Source of the DNA: Thioclava indica
GTDB lineage: Bacteria; Pseudomonadota; Alphaproteobacteria; Rhodobacterales; Rhodobacteraceae
Reading direction: 5' to 3'
NCBI RefSeq assembly: GCF_000714545.1
Contig: NZ_AUNB01000029.1
Span: 62,001-126,000 of the forward strand
Length of the DNA stretch: 64,000 nucleotides
Shown in pieces: positions 1-8,507 of this stretch. Made by a program: the position numbers and the translations under genes. Under the pieces are notes generated by a model. It was not told where the DNA came from and did no database searches. It saw nothing but the letters and a program-made list of their open reading frames with translations. How positions within the stretch are numbered: position 1 is the stretch's first letter; each line of letters starts with the position of its first letter.

Positions 1-196
1 ATGGGGCCGGAAACGATTGTGAAATAGTGCGAAACGGGCCGGGGGCGTTCTCCCCGGCTTGTCAGCGCCCAATCCTTTGGTCGTGCCACGCAAAGTGCCG
101 TGACGTTTTACCCGCGCACCGCGCAAACCCGTTTCCGAGTCCCGGCAGGCAATGCTAGCAAGGATGCAACGCGCCCTTAACCCGCATGAGGCAGCC
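1..196. other. Leading non-coding stretch
   Basis: The first 196 bases precede the first convincing start codon. A nine-codon frame, ATG to TAG at 1-27, is too short to interpret and could be the tail of a gene entering from outside the window. I see no hairpin terminator or strong promoter here. Confidence 0.4.
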
Positions 197-1036
197 ATGA
201 CCGACAGCATTTCTTCGACCTATTTCGCGCTCTCCATCGAGGATGGCGTCGCCCATCTTGAGATGAATAACCCCGACAAGGCCAACAGCATGACGCCCGA
301 TTTCTGGGCGGATCTACCGCGTATTGCCGCCGCTTTGGATGCCGATCCGGCGGTGCGCTGCGTCGTGCTATCGGGACGCGGGCGTCATTTCACCTCGGGG
401 ATGGATCTGGCGGTGTTTAACGGCATCACCGGCTTGATGCAGTCCGAACCGGGGCGCGGAGCCTATGCGCTGCGCGATCTGGTGCGCAAATTCCAAGCCT
501 CGCTGAGCAGCCTTGAAGAGATGCGCGTGCCAGTTATCGCCGCCGTGCATGGCGTCTGTCTGGGCGGCGGGATTGACCTTATCACGGCGTGCGATATCCG
601 CGTCGCCAGCACCGAGACCGCCTTTGGGATCGAAGAAATCCACATCGGTATGACCGCAGATGTCGGCACATTGCAGCGCCTGCCCAAGCTGATTGCGCCC
701 GGCATCGTGCGTGAGTTGGCCTATACGGGGCGGCGCTTCAGCGCGGATGAGGCTAAGGGTTGGGGCCTCGTGAACGCGATCCACCCTGATCGCGAGGCCA
801 CAATCGAATCCGCCCTTGCGATGGCACGTGAGATCGCGGCGAAATCGCCGCTCGCCATTGCGGGCACCAAAAACGCGCTGACCTATGCGCGCGATCATGG
901 CGTGGCCGATGGCTTGGATCAGATCGCGACGTGGAATGGCGGGATGCTGCGCCCCGAGGATTTGATGAAGGCGCTACAAGCGAAGATGACCAAGCAAACC
1001 GCGCTGTTTGCGGATTTGCTGGACGACGCGGGTTAA
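197..1036 (+). CDS. Delta(3,5)-delta(2,4)-dienoyl-CoA isomerase-like crotonase
   Basis: This is a 279-residue crotonase-fold protein, probably a cytosolic enzyme of unsaturated fatty acid beta-oxidation. The oxyanion-hole segment reads AAVHGVCLGGGIDL. The downstream active-site segment, GIEEIHIGMTADVGTLQRLP, closely matches the ECH1 dienoyl-CoA isomerase pattern and keeps the Glu and Asp used for proton shuttling in that family. The C-terminal stretch YARDHGVADGLDQIATWN is also ECH1-like. The name therefore follows ECH1 rather than generic enoyl-CoA hydratase. I chose ATG 197, preceded by GAGG, over an upstream in-frame ATG at 152 because the family alignment begins near residue 1 of the shorter form. 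It stands alone and converges on the aldolase gene. A broader hydratase/isomerase specificity cannot be excluded. Confidence 0.85.
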   Translation: MTDSISSTYFALSIEDGVAHLEMNNPDKANSMTPDFWADLPRIAAALDADPAVRCVVLSGRGRHFTSGMDLAVFNGITGLMQSEPGRGAYALRDLVRKFQASLSSLEEMRVPVIAAVHGVCLGGGIDLITACDIRVASTETAFGIEEIHIGMTADVGTLQRLPKLIAPGIVRELAYTGRRFSADEAKGWGLVNAIHPDREATIESALAMAREIAAKSPLAIAGTKNALTYARDHGVADGLDQIATWNGGMLRPEDLMKALQAKMTKQTALFADLLDDAG

Positions 1037-1073
1037 TAAGCGCCCTAGGCAATTGCTTAGGATCGCTAGGCGA

Positions 1074-1102
1074 CGTCTGGGCCAAAAGGCTTGGCCCAGA
1101 CG
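1074..1102. terminator. Hairpin between convergent genes
   Basis: A perfect 10-bp stem (CGTCTGGGCC with GGCCCAGACG, 9-nt loop) lies between the crotonase and aldolase stop codons. Just before it, 1044-1061 is a near-perfect 18-bp palindrome centred on CAATTG. Neither strand has a good U-run, so this may be an atypical bidirectional terminator or an RNA-stabilising hairpin. Confidence 0.5.
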
Positions 1103-1114
1103 CTTGAATACGCT

Positions 1115-2008
1115 TTAGCCTGCGACGGAAGCTGCGTGGATCGAGGTGATCGCATCGCCCAGCATCGCATCGAATTCGGTGTCCGATTGCTGCGCACTGA
1201 GCCCTTCGGTCAGCGCACGCGAGAAGGACGCAATCATGCCGGTGTTTTGCGCCAGTTTCGCATTGGCCTCATCGCGCGGATAACCACCCGACAGGGCGAC
1301 GACTTTGAGCACCTTGGGGTGATCGACCAGCGGCTTGTAGAGGTTGGCTTTGCTCGGCAGCGACAGCTTGAGCATCACCTGCTGGCCTTCGGGCAGCGCA
1401 TCAAGGTGGCGCAGGATTTCAGCCAGCAGCATGTCTTCGGCCTCGGCCTTGTCGCTGATCGAGATCGTCACTTCCGGCTCGAGGATCGGCATCAACCCGT
1501 GCTTGATCACCTGCGCGCCCAGCTCGAATTGCTGATCGACAATCGCCTTGATCCCGTCGGCATTGGCCGCCGAAATGACCGAGCGTTCCTTGGTGCCGAA
1601 AATCCCCGCTTTCACGGCGCGGCTAAGCAGATCGTCAAGGCCGGGGATCGGCTTCATCAACTGCACGCCATTGGCTTCGACCTCTAGCCCCTTGTCGATC
1701 TTGAGGAAGGGCACGACATTGCACGTTTCCCACAGGTAGGTGGCGGTCGGCGTGCCATCGACATTGCGATCCATCGTCTGTTCGAACAGGATCGCGCCAA
1801 CGACTTTCTCGCCCGAGAAGGCGGGTGATTTGATGATGCGGGTGCGCATCTGGTGGATCAGATCGAACATCTCGGTTTCCGAGCTATAGGCGTCTTCGGT
1901 CACGCCATACAGCCCCAGCGCCTTGGGCGTGGAGCCGCCCGATTGATCGAGAGCGGCGATAAAGCCGTTGCCTTCGCGCATTTTCGCGGTTTGTTGAGCG
2001 TTCGCCAT
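1115..2008 (-). CDS. fda: Fructose-bisphosphate aldolase, class I (short bacterial type)
   Basis: A 297-residue cytosolic enzyme that reversibly splits fructose-1,6-bisphosphate into glyceraldehyde-3-phosphate and dihydroxyacetone phosphate. It resembles the short Staphylococcus-type class I aldolases, which use a Schiff-base lysine rather than zinc. The N-terminal [13 protein letters not shown] segment and the strand VMLKLSLPS are visible; Lys 214 in the latter is the probable Schiff-base residue. The start is ATG 2008 with a strong GAGGAGG ribosome site at about 2018-2025. It is the third gene of a leftward set pgk, SDR, aldolase. The 100-bp gap before it could hold its own promoter, but none is obvious. 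Length is typical. Confidence 0.93.
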   Translation of the reverse strand: MANAQQTAKMREGNGFIAALDQSGGSTPKALGLYGVTEDAYSSETEMFDLIHQMRTRIIKSPAFSGEKVVGAILFEQTMDRNVDGTPTATYLWETCNVVPFLKIDKGLEVEANGVQLMKPIPGLDDLLSRAVKAGIFGTKERSVISAANADGIKAIVDQQFELGAQVIKHGLMPILEPEVTISISDKAEAEDMLLAEILRHLDALPEGQQVMLKLSLPSKANLYKPLVDHPKVLKVVALSGGYPRDEANAKLAQNTGMIASFSRALTEGLSAQQSDTEFDAMLGDAITSIHAASVAG

Positions 2009-2109
2009 GGGCCAGTGCCTCCTCGTAGAAATGGGTCTAGGAAGGGATAGGCTTGACGCTTAGGCAATGCAACGCTGGTGACGCTAACAGTCGGGAAGGG
2101 GCGCGCTTT

Positions 2110-2910
2110 TTAGCTTGTGCGGCGCAAAAACCAGCCGGTTAGCGCGGTCACAAGGGCGCGCGGGGCCAGTCGGGGCATGAAGGTGAAGATCTTGTTGTCC
2201 AGCCCAGTCACGACAATGCGCCGCCCCTTCATGCACCCCCGCCAACCCGTGCGCGCCACGCTTTGCGCCGAGGGCATCGGGGCGAGCTTCATCAGCCATG
2301 TTGTGCCGGTCTGGGCGCGCTCGAAAAATGCGGTGCGCGTGGCGCCGGGGCACAGCGCGGTGATCGTGATCTCGGTGTGGCGCACCTCATGCGAGACGGC
2401 CTCGCTAAGCGACAAAAGATAGGCTTTGGAGGCGTGATAAACAGCCATATTCGGCCCCGGCATAAACGCAGCGGCCGAGGCGACATTCAGTATCCGCCCC
2501 GCGCCGCGCTCGCGCATTTCCGCGATAGCAAGACGCATCAGCTGCGTCGCGGCGGTGATGTTGACCGCGATCACCTCATCTTCAAGCGCATCGCCCGCCG
2601 GGTCTGTGGCAAACAACCCGTGGCGGCCAAGCCCTGCATTGTTCACCAGCACATGGATCGGGCCATCCGCCAGCGCTTGCGCGCGCGTCCATAAATCCAG
2701 CGCCGCACCGGGTTGGGACAGATCGGCGGGGCAGGGGCGCACACTCACGCCCGATGCCCCTTCGATCTCGCGCGCCAGTTCCTCAAGCGCGGCGATATTG
2801 CGCCCCGAGAGGATCAGGTTATAGCCATCGGCCCCCGCGCAGCGCGCCAGTTCAAGGCCGATGCCCGAAGAGGCTCCGGTGACCAGCGCCCAGCCGCGCG
2901 GGCCGCTCAT
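2110..2910 (-). CDS. Short-chain dehydrogenase/reductase
   Basis: A 266-residue classical SDR with a Rossmann fold. TGASSGIG (11-18) binds the dinucleotide, NNAG is at 90-93, and the catalytic Ser 145, Tyr 158 and Lys 162 (YHASK) are all present. The substrate is unknown; the family oxidises or reduces alcohols and ketones with NAD(P)(H). The C-terminus (LVTALTGWFLRR) is hydrophobic then basic, which suggests loose membrane association. Start ATG 2910 lies one base after the pgk stop, with GGAG upstream, so the two genes are almost certainly co-transcribed and perhaps translationally coupled. A longer frame reaching 3015 would overlap pgk and is unlikely. Its place between two glycolytic genes does not reveal its role. 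Confidence 0.88.
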   Translation of the reverse strand: MSGPRGWALVTGASSGIGLELARCAGADGYNLILSGRNIAALEELAREIEGASGVSVRPCPADLSQPGAALDLWTRAQALADGPIHVLVNNAGLGRHGLFATDPAGDALEDEVIAVNITAATQLMRLAIAEMRERGAGRILNVASAAAFMPGPNMAVYHASKAYLLSLSEAVSHEVRHTEITITALCPGATRTAFFERAQTGTTWLMKLAPMPSAQSVARTGWRGCMKGRRIVVTGLDNKIFTFMPRLAPRALVTALTGWFLRRTS

Positions 2911-2911
2911 G

Positions 2912-4105
2912 TTAACTACGCTCCAAAGCGGCGACGCCGGGCAGTTCCTTGCCTTCCATCCATTCAAGGAAGGCTCCGCCTGCGGTCGAGATATAGGTGA
3001 AATCCTTGGCCGCATCGGCTTTATTCAGCGCGGCAACCGTATCGCCCCCGCCTGCGACCGAAATCAACTTGCCCTCGCGCGTCAGCTCGGCGGCTTTGGC
3101 GGCGGCGGCATTGGTGGCCGCATCAAACGGCGCGATCTCGAACGCGCCAAGCGGGCCGTTCCAGATCAGGGTTTTGCTGCCCTCAAACACTTTGATGATC
3201 TCGGCCACCGAGTCCGGCCCGGCATCCAGAATCATAGCATCCGGCGGGCAGGCGTCATTGGCGACGGTTTCATTTTCTGCCCCCGCCTTGAACTCGCGCG
3301 CCACCACAACATCCACGGGCAGGTGGATCGTGCAGCCAGCGGTTTTGGCCTTGTCCATGATCTCGCGGGCGGTGTCGGCCATGTCATGTTCGGCCAGCGA
3401 TTTGCCCACATCAATGCCTTGCGCCACAAGGAAGGTGTTGGCCATGCCGCCACCAATCACCAGATGATTGACCTTGGCGACCAGATTGCCCAGCAGATCC
3501 AGCTTGGTCGAGACTTTCGCCCCGCCCACCACGGCAGTCACAGGGCGTTCAGGATTGCCCAGCGCGGCGTTGAGCGCCTTTAACTCGGCCTCCATCAAGC
3601 GCCCTGCCACAGAGGGCAGCACATGGGTGATGCCTTCGGTCGAGGCATGCGCGCGATGGGCGGCAGAAAACGCGTCATTGACGTAAACCTCGCCCAGCGC
3701 GCCCATCGAGGCCGCCAGTTGCGGATCATTCGTTTCCTCGCCCGCGTGAAAGCGGGTGTTTTCCAGCAGCAGCACTTCGCCGGGTTCCAGCGCGCTCACG
3801 GCGCGTTTCGCAGGCCCGCCGATGCAATCCTCGGCGAATTTCACAGGCACACCCAGCGCGGTTTGCAGCGCGGGCACCAGTTGCTTCAAGCTTAGCTCGG
3901 GAACGACCTGTCCTTTGGGGCGACCGAAATGGGCCAGCAGCACCGGCTTGCCGCCCTTTTCCAGAATGTCGCGCACCGTGGGGACGATTTTCTCGATCCG
4001 CGTGGCATCGGTGACCTGACCGTTTTCGACCGGCACATTGATATCGACACGCACCAAAACGACCTTGCCTGCAAGATCGACCTCGTCGAGGGTTTTCCAA
4101 GCCAT
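2912..4105 (-). CDS. pgk: Phosphoglycerate kinase
   Basis: A 397-residue cytosolic kinase that interconverts 1,3-bisphosphoglycerate plus ADP with 3-phosphoglycerate plus ATP, acting in glycolysis and gluconeogenesis. The PGK signature [10 protein letters not shown] is near residues 17-26. GGAKVSTKL and GGGMANTF follow, and the nucleotide-site motifs WNGPLGAFE and GGGDT lie in the C-terminal domain. Length is that of a standard single-domain bacterial PGK. ATG 4105 is preceded by GGGAGAG; a frame extending to 4198 adds residues foreign to the family. It is the first gene of a leftward operon with an SDR and class I aldolase, and is divergent from the cyclophilin pair. Confidence 0.97.
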   Translation of the reverse strand: MAWKTLDEVDLAGKVVLVRVDINVPVENGQVTDATRIEKIVPTVRDILEKGGKPVLLAHFGRPKGQVVPELSLKQLVPALQTALGVPVKFAEDCIGGPAKRAVSALEPGEVLLLENTRFHAGEETNDPQLAASMGALGEVYVNDAFSAAHRAHASTEGITHVLPSVAGRLMEAELKALNAALGNPERPVTAVVGGAKVSTKLDLLGNLVAKVNHLVIGGGMANTFLVAQGIDVGKSLAEHDMADTAREIMDKAKTAGCTIHLPVDVVVAREFKAGAENETVANDACPPDAMILDAGPDSVAEIIKVFEGSKTLIWNGPLGAFEIAPFDAATNAAAAKAAELTREGKLISVAGGGDTVAALNKADAAKDFTYISTAGGAFLEWMEGKELPGVAALERS

Positions 4106-4229
4106 AAAAAATCTCTCCCATTCGTCGCTGGATCGCGATGCGTTTGTCATGCGTCTGTGCGCTTGCGTAAACTTGCCGATATGGGGTGGCAAGGTCAACG
4201 TCCCGTCGCCGATTTGCGCCGCTTTGCCC

Positions 4230-4259
4230 TTGCGAGTGACCCGCTTGCCCCCCTATGGT
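4230..4259 (+). promoter_or_regulatory. Candidate sigma-70 promoter for the cyclophilin genes
   Basis: TTGCGA at 4230-4235 and TATGGT at 4254-4259 are separated by 18 bp in the pgk/cyclophilin divergent space. Transcription would begin about 20 bp before the AAAGGAGG ribosome site. This is only a match to the consensus. Confidence 0.4.
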
Positions 4260-4286
4260 CGCGCCAATTGCCAAAGGAGGTTTTTC

Positions 4287-4793
4287 ATGGCCGAGATCAA
4301 AGATCCCGAAAACACAATCATCATCGAGCTAAAGGACGGTCCCGTTGTGATCGAACTGCTTTCTGATGTGGCCCCCAAACATGCCGAGCGCATGAAGCAG
4401 CTTGCGCGTGATGGCGCTTATGACAACGTGGCGTTTCACCGCGTGATCGACGGTTTCATGGCGCAGACGGGCGATGTCGCCAATGCGAATATGGAAAAAG
4501 ACTACAATCCGGGCCGTGCGGGCACCGGAGCGTCGGAGTATCCCGATGTCCCCGCAGAGTTCTCCAAATTGCCCCATGATCGCGGCACGCTGGGCGCGGC
4601 TCGTTCGGCCAATCCGAACTCGGCCAACTCGCAATTCTTCATCAACTTCTCGGACAATCACTTTCTGAACGGGCAATACACCGTTTATGGCCGCGTGATT
4701 TCCGGCATGGAGCATGTCGACAAGATCGCGCGCGGCGAGCCGCCGCAAAACCCTGATCGCATGGTCTCGGTGAAGGTGGCGTCTGATGCGTAA
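4287..4793 (+). CDS. ppiB: Peptidyl-prolyl cis-trans isomerase, cytosolic cyclophilin
   Basis: A 168-residue cyclophilin that accelerates proline isomerisation during protein folding. The active-site block FHRVIDGFMAQTGD (50-63) and the later NSANSQFFINF segment are intact. There is no signal peptide, so it should stay in the cytoplasm. Start ATG 4287 follows an excellent AAAGGAGG site. The gene overlaps the next cyclophilin by 8 bases, which implies coupled translation of a cytosolic and an exported isomerase. It diverges from pgk. Confidence 0.92.
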   Translation: MAEIKDPENTIIIELKDGPVVIELLSDVAPKHAERMKQLARDGAYDNVAFHRVIDGFMAQTGDVANANMEKDYNPGRAGTGASEYPDVPAEFSKLPHDRGTLGAARSANPNSANSQFFINFSDNHFLNGQYTVYGRVISGMEHVDKIARGEPPQNPDRMVSVKVASDA

Positions 4794-5385
4794 TTTCACC
4801 CGTCGCACCGTTCTGGCTGCCGCGCTCGCGTTTGCAGCGCCTGCGGCCTTTGCCGATAGCGACAGCTCGGGCGTGGCCGATACCGGCGGCCCGAAACTGG
4901 TGCTGGAAATCGGCGGCTCGACGACGGGCAAGGTTGTGATCGACCTGCTGCCCAATGTCGCCCCCAAAGCGGTCGAACGGCTGGAAACGCTGGCCAAAGA
5001 GGGCAAATATGATGGCGTGGTGTTTCACCGCGTGATCGACGGCTTTATGGCGCAAACCGGCGATGTGCAGTTTGGCAAGAAGGGTGGCGATACCTCGATG
5101 GCGGGGATGGGCGGTTCCGATCTGCCCGATTTGCCTGCCGAGTTTTCCAACCGCTCGTTCCAGCGTGGCATCGTGGGCATGGCGCGCTCGTCCGACCCCA
5201 ATTCCGCCAATTCGCAGTTCTTCATCATGTTCGCACCCGCGCCCAATCTTGACGGTCAATATACCGTCGTGGGGCATGTGATCTCGGGCATGGATGTGGT
5301 CGATAAGATCAAAAAGGGCGATGCGGCCAAAAACGGTCTGGTTGAAGATCCCGACTATATCGACTCGGCCACGGTCGAGAAATAA
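4786..5385 (+). CDS. Peptidyl-prolyl cis-trans isomerase, periplasmic cyclophilin
   Basis: A 199-residue cyclophilin with a cleavable signal peptide (basic MRNFTRR, hydrophobic core, AFA-D cleavage near residue 23), so it acts in the periplasm. The active-site block VFHRVIDGFMAQTGD and NSANSQFFIMF are present. It is closely similar to the upstream gene over the catalytic domain, as expected for a tandem duplication followed by retargeting. Its ATG lies inside the last codons of the upstream gene (8-base overlap). It ends at a strong terminator, so the two genes form a bicistronic unit. By position it resembles PpiA, but orthology was not tested. Confidence 0.9.
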   Translation: MRNFTRRTVLAAALAFAAPAAFADSDSSGVADTGGPKLVLEIGGSTTGKVVIDLLPNVAPKAVERLETLAKEGKYDGVVFHRVIDGFMAQTGDVQFGKKGGDTSMAGMGGSDLPDLPAEFSNRSFQRGIVGMARSSDPNSANSQFFIMFAPAPNLDGQYTVVGHVISGMDVVDKIKKGDAAKNGLVEDPDYIDSATVEK

Positions 5386-5417
5386 TCCCGCACTCAGAGC
5401 GTGCGAATCTCTCAGGC

Positions 5418-5453
5418 GGGCGACTCGATCAGGGTCGCCCGTTTTGCATTTTT
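5418..5453 (+). terminator. Intrinsic terminator of the cyclophilin operon
   Basis: GGGCGAC (5418-5424) pairs with GTCGCCC (5434-5440) across a 9-nt loop and is followed by a T-rich run (GTTTTGCATTTTT). This is a classic Rho-independent terminator. Confidence 0.8.
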
Positions 5454-5514
5454 CCCTTGCTGCATTGGCGAAATCACGCGTCTGTGACCATTTTGCGGGT
5501 TTCTGCACCTGCAC

Positions 5515-5534
5515 CTGTCTCGTGCCTGAGACAG
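5515..5534. promoter_or_regulatory. Inverted repeat upstream of the aldehyde dehydrogenase
   Basis: CTGTCTC and GAGACAG form a perfect 7-bp dyad with a 6-bp spacer, about 112 bp before the aldehyde dehydrogenase start. It could be an operator for a dimeric regulator of the alcohol/aldehyde oxidation genes. I know of no named regulator with this site, and a plain RNA hairpin is possible. Confidence 0.35.
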
Positions 5535-5646
5535 ATCAGCCATTCGCCTCGCGCAGGGCGGCTATGCAGGCAGCGGTAGTATCGTCATCCTTTTCCCATA
5601 CCGCTCGTCATGAGGAGTGAGCGGCGTTTTTTCGGGAGGAAGACAG

Positions 5647-7173
5647 ATGGCCAATGACATGGCAGCAGAATTCAAAGGCGTAATGACATCACCGTTCCGC
5701 GAGCGTTACGGCAACTTCATCGGCGGCAAATTCGTCGATCCGGTGGGGGGCAAGTATTTCGACAACATTACCCCGATCACGGGCGGCAAGGTGTGCGAAG
5801 TTGCCCATTCGACCGAGGCCGATCTCGAACTGGCGCTGGACGCCGCGCATGCCGCTAAAGACGCTTGGGGCAAGACCTCGGCGGCAGAACGCTCTAACAT
5901 CATCTTGAAAGTCGCCGACCGTATTGAGGAAAATCTTGACCTGCTGGCCGCTGCCGAGACGTGGGACAACGGAAAGCCGATCCGCGAAACGACGCTGGCC
6001 GATATTCCGCTGGCAATCGACCACTTCCGCTACTTCGCAGGCGTGCTGCGCGGTCAGGAAGGCACGATGTCGCAGATCGACGAAGACACGGTCGCCTATC
6101 ACTTCCACGAGCCGCTGGGCGTTGTCGGCCAGATTATCCCGTGGAACTTCTCGATCCTGATGGCGGCGTGGAAACTGGCCCCCGCGCTGGCTGCTGGCAA
6201 CTGCATCGTGATGAAACCTGCCGAGCAAACCCCGGCCGCCATTCTGGTTCTCGCCGAGCTGATCGCCGATATTCTGCCCGCCGGCGCGCTCAATATCGTC
6301 AACGGCTATGGTGCTGAAGTCGGGGCGGCCCTTGCCAGCTCCAAGCGCATCGCCAAGATCGCCTTTACCGGGTCCACCGTCACGGGTCGCAAGATCATGC
6401 AGGCCGCGACTGAAAACCTGATCCCCGTCACGCTGGAACTGGGGGGCAAATCGCCCAACATCTTCTTTAGCGATGTGATGGCCAAGGATGATGCGTTCTT
6501 GGATAAAGCGGTCGAAGGCTTTGTTCTGTTTGCCTTCAACCAAGGCGAGGTCTGCACCTGCCCAAGCCGCGCGCTGATCCAGGAAGACATCTATGAAGCC
6601 TTCATGGAGCGCTGCATTGCCCGCGTCGAGGCGATCAAACAGGGTGATCCGCGTTTGATGGAGACGATGGTCGGGGCCCAAGCCAGCCAGCAGCAGCAAG
6701 ACAAGATCCTCTCTTACCTGACAATCGGTCGCGAAGAGGGGGCCGAGGTGCTGACGGGCGGTGCGGCTGCGCGCTTTAACGGCGATCTGTCCAACGGCTA
6801 TTACATCCAGCCCACGATCCTGAAGGGCCACAACAAGATGCGGGTCTTCCAAGAGGAAATCTTTGGCCCCGTCGTGTCGGTCACGACCTTTAAGGACGAG
6901 GCCGAGGCGCTCGAGATCGCCAATGACACGATGTATGGCTTGGGCGCGGGCGTTTGGTCGCGTGACACCAACACCTGCTATCGCTTTGGCCGCGCGATTG
7001 AGGCCGGTCGGGTCTGGGTCAACAACTACCACGCCTATCCCGCGCATGCTGCGTTTGGGGGCTACAAGCAATCGGGCATCGGTCGCGAAAACCACAAGAT
7101 GATGCTTGATCACTACCAGCAGACGAAAAACATGCTGGTCAGCTACAACCCGAACAAACTCGGGTTCTTCTAA
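5647..7173 (+). CDS. NAD-dependent aldehyde dehydrogenase (acetaldehyde dehydrogenase type)
   Basis: A 508-residue ALDH-superfamily enzyme that oxidises an aldehyde, probably acetaldehyde or another short one, to the acid with NAD+. Asn 167 (PWNFS), Lys 190 (VMKPAEQTP), Glu 264 (LELGGK) and nucleophile Cys 303 ([11 protein letters not shown]) are in place. Length and the FNQGEVCTC context fit the ExaC/AcoD/AldB-like group. ATG 5647 follows GGGAGGAAGACAG and is preferred over the in-frame ATG at 5617. A zinc alcohol dehydrogenase follows 158 bp downstream, so the pair can carry a primary alcohol through to the acid. A hairpin between them may tune their relative expression. Confidence 0.93.
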   Translation: MANDMAAEFKGVMTSPFRERYGNFIGGKFVDPVGGKYFDNITPITGGKVCEVAHSTEADLELALDAAHAAKDAWGKTSAAERSNIILKVADRIEENLDLLAAAETWDNGKPIRETTLADIPLAIDHFRYFAGVLRGQEGTMSQIDEDTVAYHFHEPLGVVGQIIPWNFSILMAAWKLAPALAAGNCIVMKPAEQTPAAILVLAELIADILPAGALNIVNGYGAEVGAALASSKRIAKIAFTGSTVTGRKIMQAATENLIPVTLELGGKSPNIFFSDVMAKDDAFLDKAVEGFVLFAFNQGEVCTCPSRALIQEDIYEAFMERCIARVEAIKQGDPRLMETMVGAQASQQQQDKILSYLTIGREEGAEVLTGGAAARFNGDLSNGYYIQPTILKGHNKMRVFQEEIFGPVVSVTTFKDEAEALEIANDTMYGLGAGVWSRDTNTCYRFGRAIEAGRVWVNNYHAYPAHAAFGGYKQSGIGRENHKMMLDHYQQTKNMLVSYNPNKLGFF

Positions 7174-7181
7174 TCCTCCCC

Positions 7182-7215
7182 GGCAGGCGGTGAGGGGTAA
7201 CCCTCGCTGCCTGTC
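7182..7215 (+). terminator. Long hairpin between ald and adh
   Basis: A 15-bp stem with three G-U pairs and a GTAA tetraloop (7182-7196 with 7201-7215) sits 8 bp after the aldehyde dehydrogenase stop. The following sequence is only moderately T-rich. It may be a leaky terminator or a 3'-end stabiliser that sets the ald:adh ratio. Confidence 0.5.
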
Positions 7216-7331
7216 ACTTTGGTTGGATTTTCTCCCCAATTTTCTCCGGTTTTTCTGCTTTGCGACGCGCTGTGTCGCAGGCCTGTGTCTGTATGAGTTT
7301 CGATCTCCCCCAAAACTGAAAGGACAAACTG

Positions 7332-8360
7332 ATGGCAAAGATGATGAAAGCCGCCGTTGTGCGCGAATTTGGCAAGCCTCTTGTGATTGAGGATGCCCCC
7401 GTTCCCGAACCCGGTCCCGGCGAGATTCAGGTCAAGATCGAGGCCTGCGGCGTCTGCCACACCGACCTGCACGCCGCGCATGGTGACTGGCCCGTCAAAC
7501 CCAACCCGCCCTTCATTCCCGGCCATGAGGGTGTGGGCTATGTCTCGGGCGTTGGCGCAGGCGTGAGCAATGTCAAAGAGGGCGACCGCGTTGGCGTGCC
7601 GTGGCTTTACACCGCTTGCGGGCATTGCGAGCATTGCCTTGGCGGCTGGGAAACCCTGTGTGAAAGCCAGCAGAATACCGGTTATTCCGTCAATGGCGGC
7701 TTTGCCGATTACGCGATTGCCGACCCGAACTTCATCGGTCATCTGCCTGATAATGTAGGCTTTCTGGAAGTTGCTCCGGTTCTGTGCGCTGGCGTAACGG
7801 TCTATAAGGGCCTGAAAATGACCGAGGCCAAACCCGGCGACTGGGTGGCGATTTCGGGCATTGGCGGCTTGGGTCACATGGCAGTGCAATACGCGCGCGC
7901 GATGGGGCTGCATGTGGCCGCCGTTGATGTCGATCCCGCCAAGCTGAAACTGGCGCGTGAACTGGGTGCCGAAGTGACCGTCAACGCGATGGAAACCGAG
8001 CCGGGCGCCTATCTGCGCAAAGAGATCGGCGGCGCGCATGGCGTGCTGGTGACGGCCGTGTCGCCCGTTGCTTTCGCGCAGGCGCTCAAAATGGCGCGCC
8101 GTGGCGGCACGATTGCGATGAACGGCTTGCCGCCGGGCGATTTTCCGCTGCCGATCTTTGATATGGTGCTTGAGGGTATCACGGTGCGCGGCTCAATCGT
8201 GGGCACACGCCTTGATCTGAAAGAAAGCCTTGAATTTGCGGCACTTGGTCTGGTGCATGCGCACACGGCCCCCGGTAAGCTTGATGATATCAATGGCATT
8301 TTCGACAAGATGATTGCAGGCAAAATTGATGGCCGGATCGTTTTGGATATGTCTGCTTAA
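7332..8360 (+). CDS. adhP: Zinc-dependent alcohol dehydrogenase
   Basis: A 342-residue medium-chain alcohol dehydrogenase that interconverts primary alcohols and aldehydes with NAD. Catalytic zinc ligands Cys 42 (CGVCHTDLH), His 65/Glu 66 (GHEG) and Cys 152 are present. The structural zinc site is complete: Cys 96, 99, 102 and 110 (CGHCEHC...C). The Rossmann motif GIGGLGHMAVQYA lies in the coenzyme domain. Length and motif spacing match the AdhP/Adh1 ethanol dehydrogenase group. It starts at ATG 7332 after AAAGGAC. It follows the aldehyde dehydrogenase in the same direction, suggesting joint ethanol or short-alcohol use, and ends at a terminator. Confidence 0.94.
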   Translation: MAKMMKAAVVREFGKPLVIEDAPVPEPGPGEIQVKIEACGVCHTDLHAAHGDWPVKPNPPFIPGHEGVGYVSGVGAGVSNVKEGDRVGVPWLYTACGHCEHCLGGWETLCESQQNTGYSVNGGFADYAIADPNFIGHLPDNVGFLEVAPVLCAGVTVYKGLKMTEAKPGDWVAISGIGGLGHMAVQYARAMGLHVAAVDVDPAKLKLARELGAEVTVNAMETEPGAYLRKEIGGAHGVLVTAVSPVAFAQALKMARRGGTIAMNGLPPGDFPLPIFDMVLEGITVRGSIVGTRLDLKESLEFAALGLVHAHTAPGKLDDINGIFDKMIAGKIDGRIVLDMSA

Positions 8361-8374
8361 GTGCGACTATTGAA

Positions 8375-8410
8375 CGGGCGGGGCACTACGTCTCGCCCGA
8401 CATATTTTTC
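8375..8410 (+). terminator. Intrinsic terminator after adhP
   Basis: CGGGCG pairs with CGCCCG (outer ends 8375 and 8399, stem extendable by wobble pairs) and is followed by CATATTTTTC. It separates the alcohol genes from the chemoreceptor. Confidence 0.7.
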
Positions 8411-8507
8411 GCAGCGCATGTTTCTGCGTGCGAGGCATTAAATGCGTAAACCTGATCTTAGCGAATAGCGACTATTCCGATGACATCGCGTCCATCGGAG
8501 CCACGTC

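Noticed and set aside
1-27. Nine-codon ATG-to-TAG frame at the window start
   Set aside because: Too short to support as a gene and no ribosome site can be seen because the window begins there.
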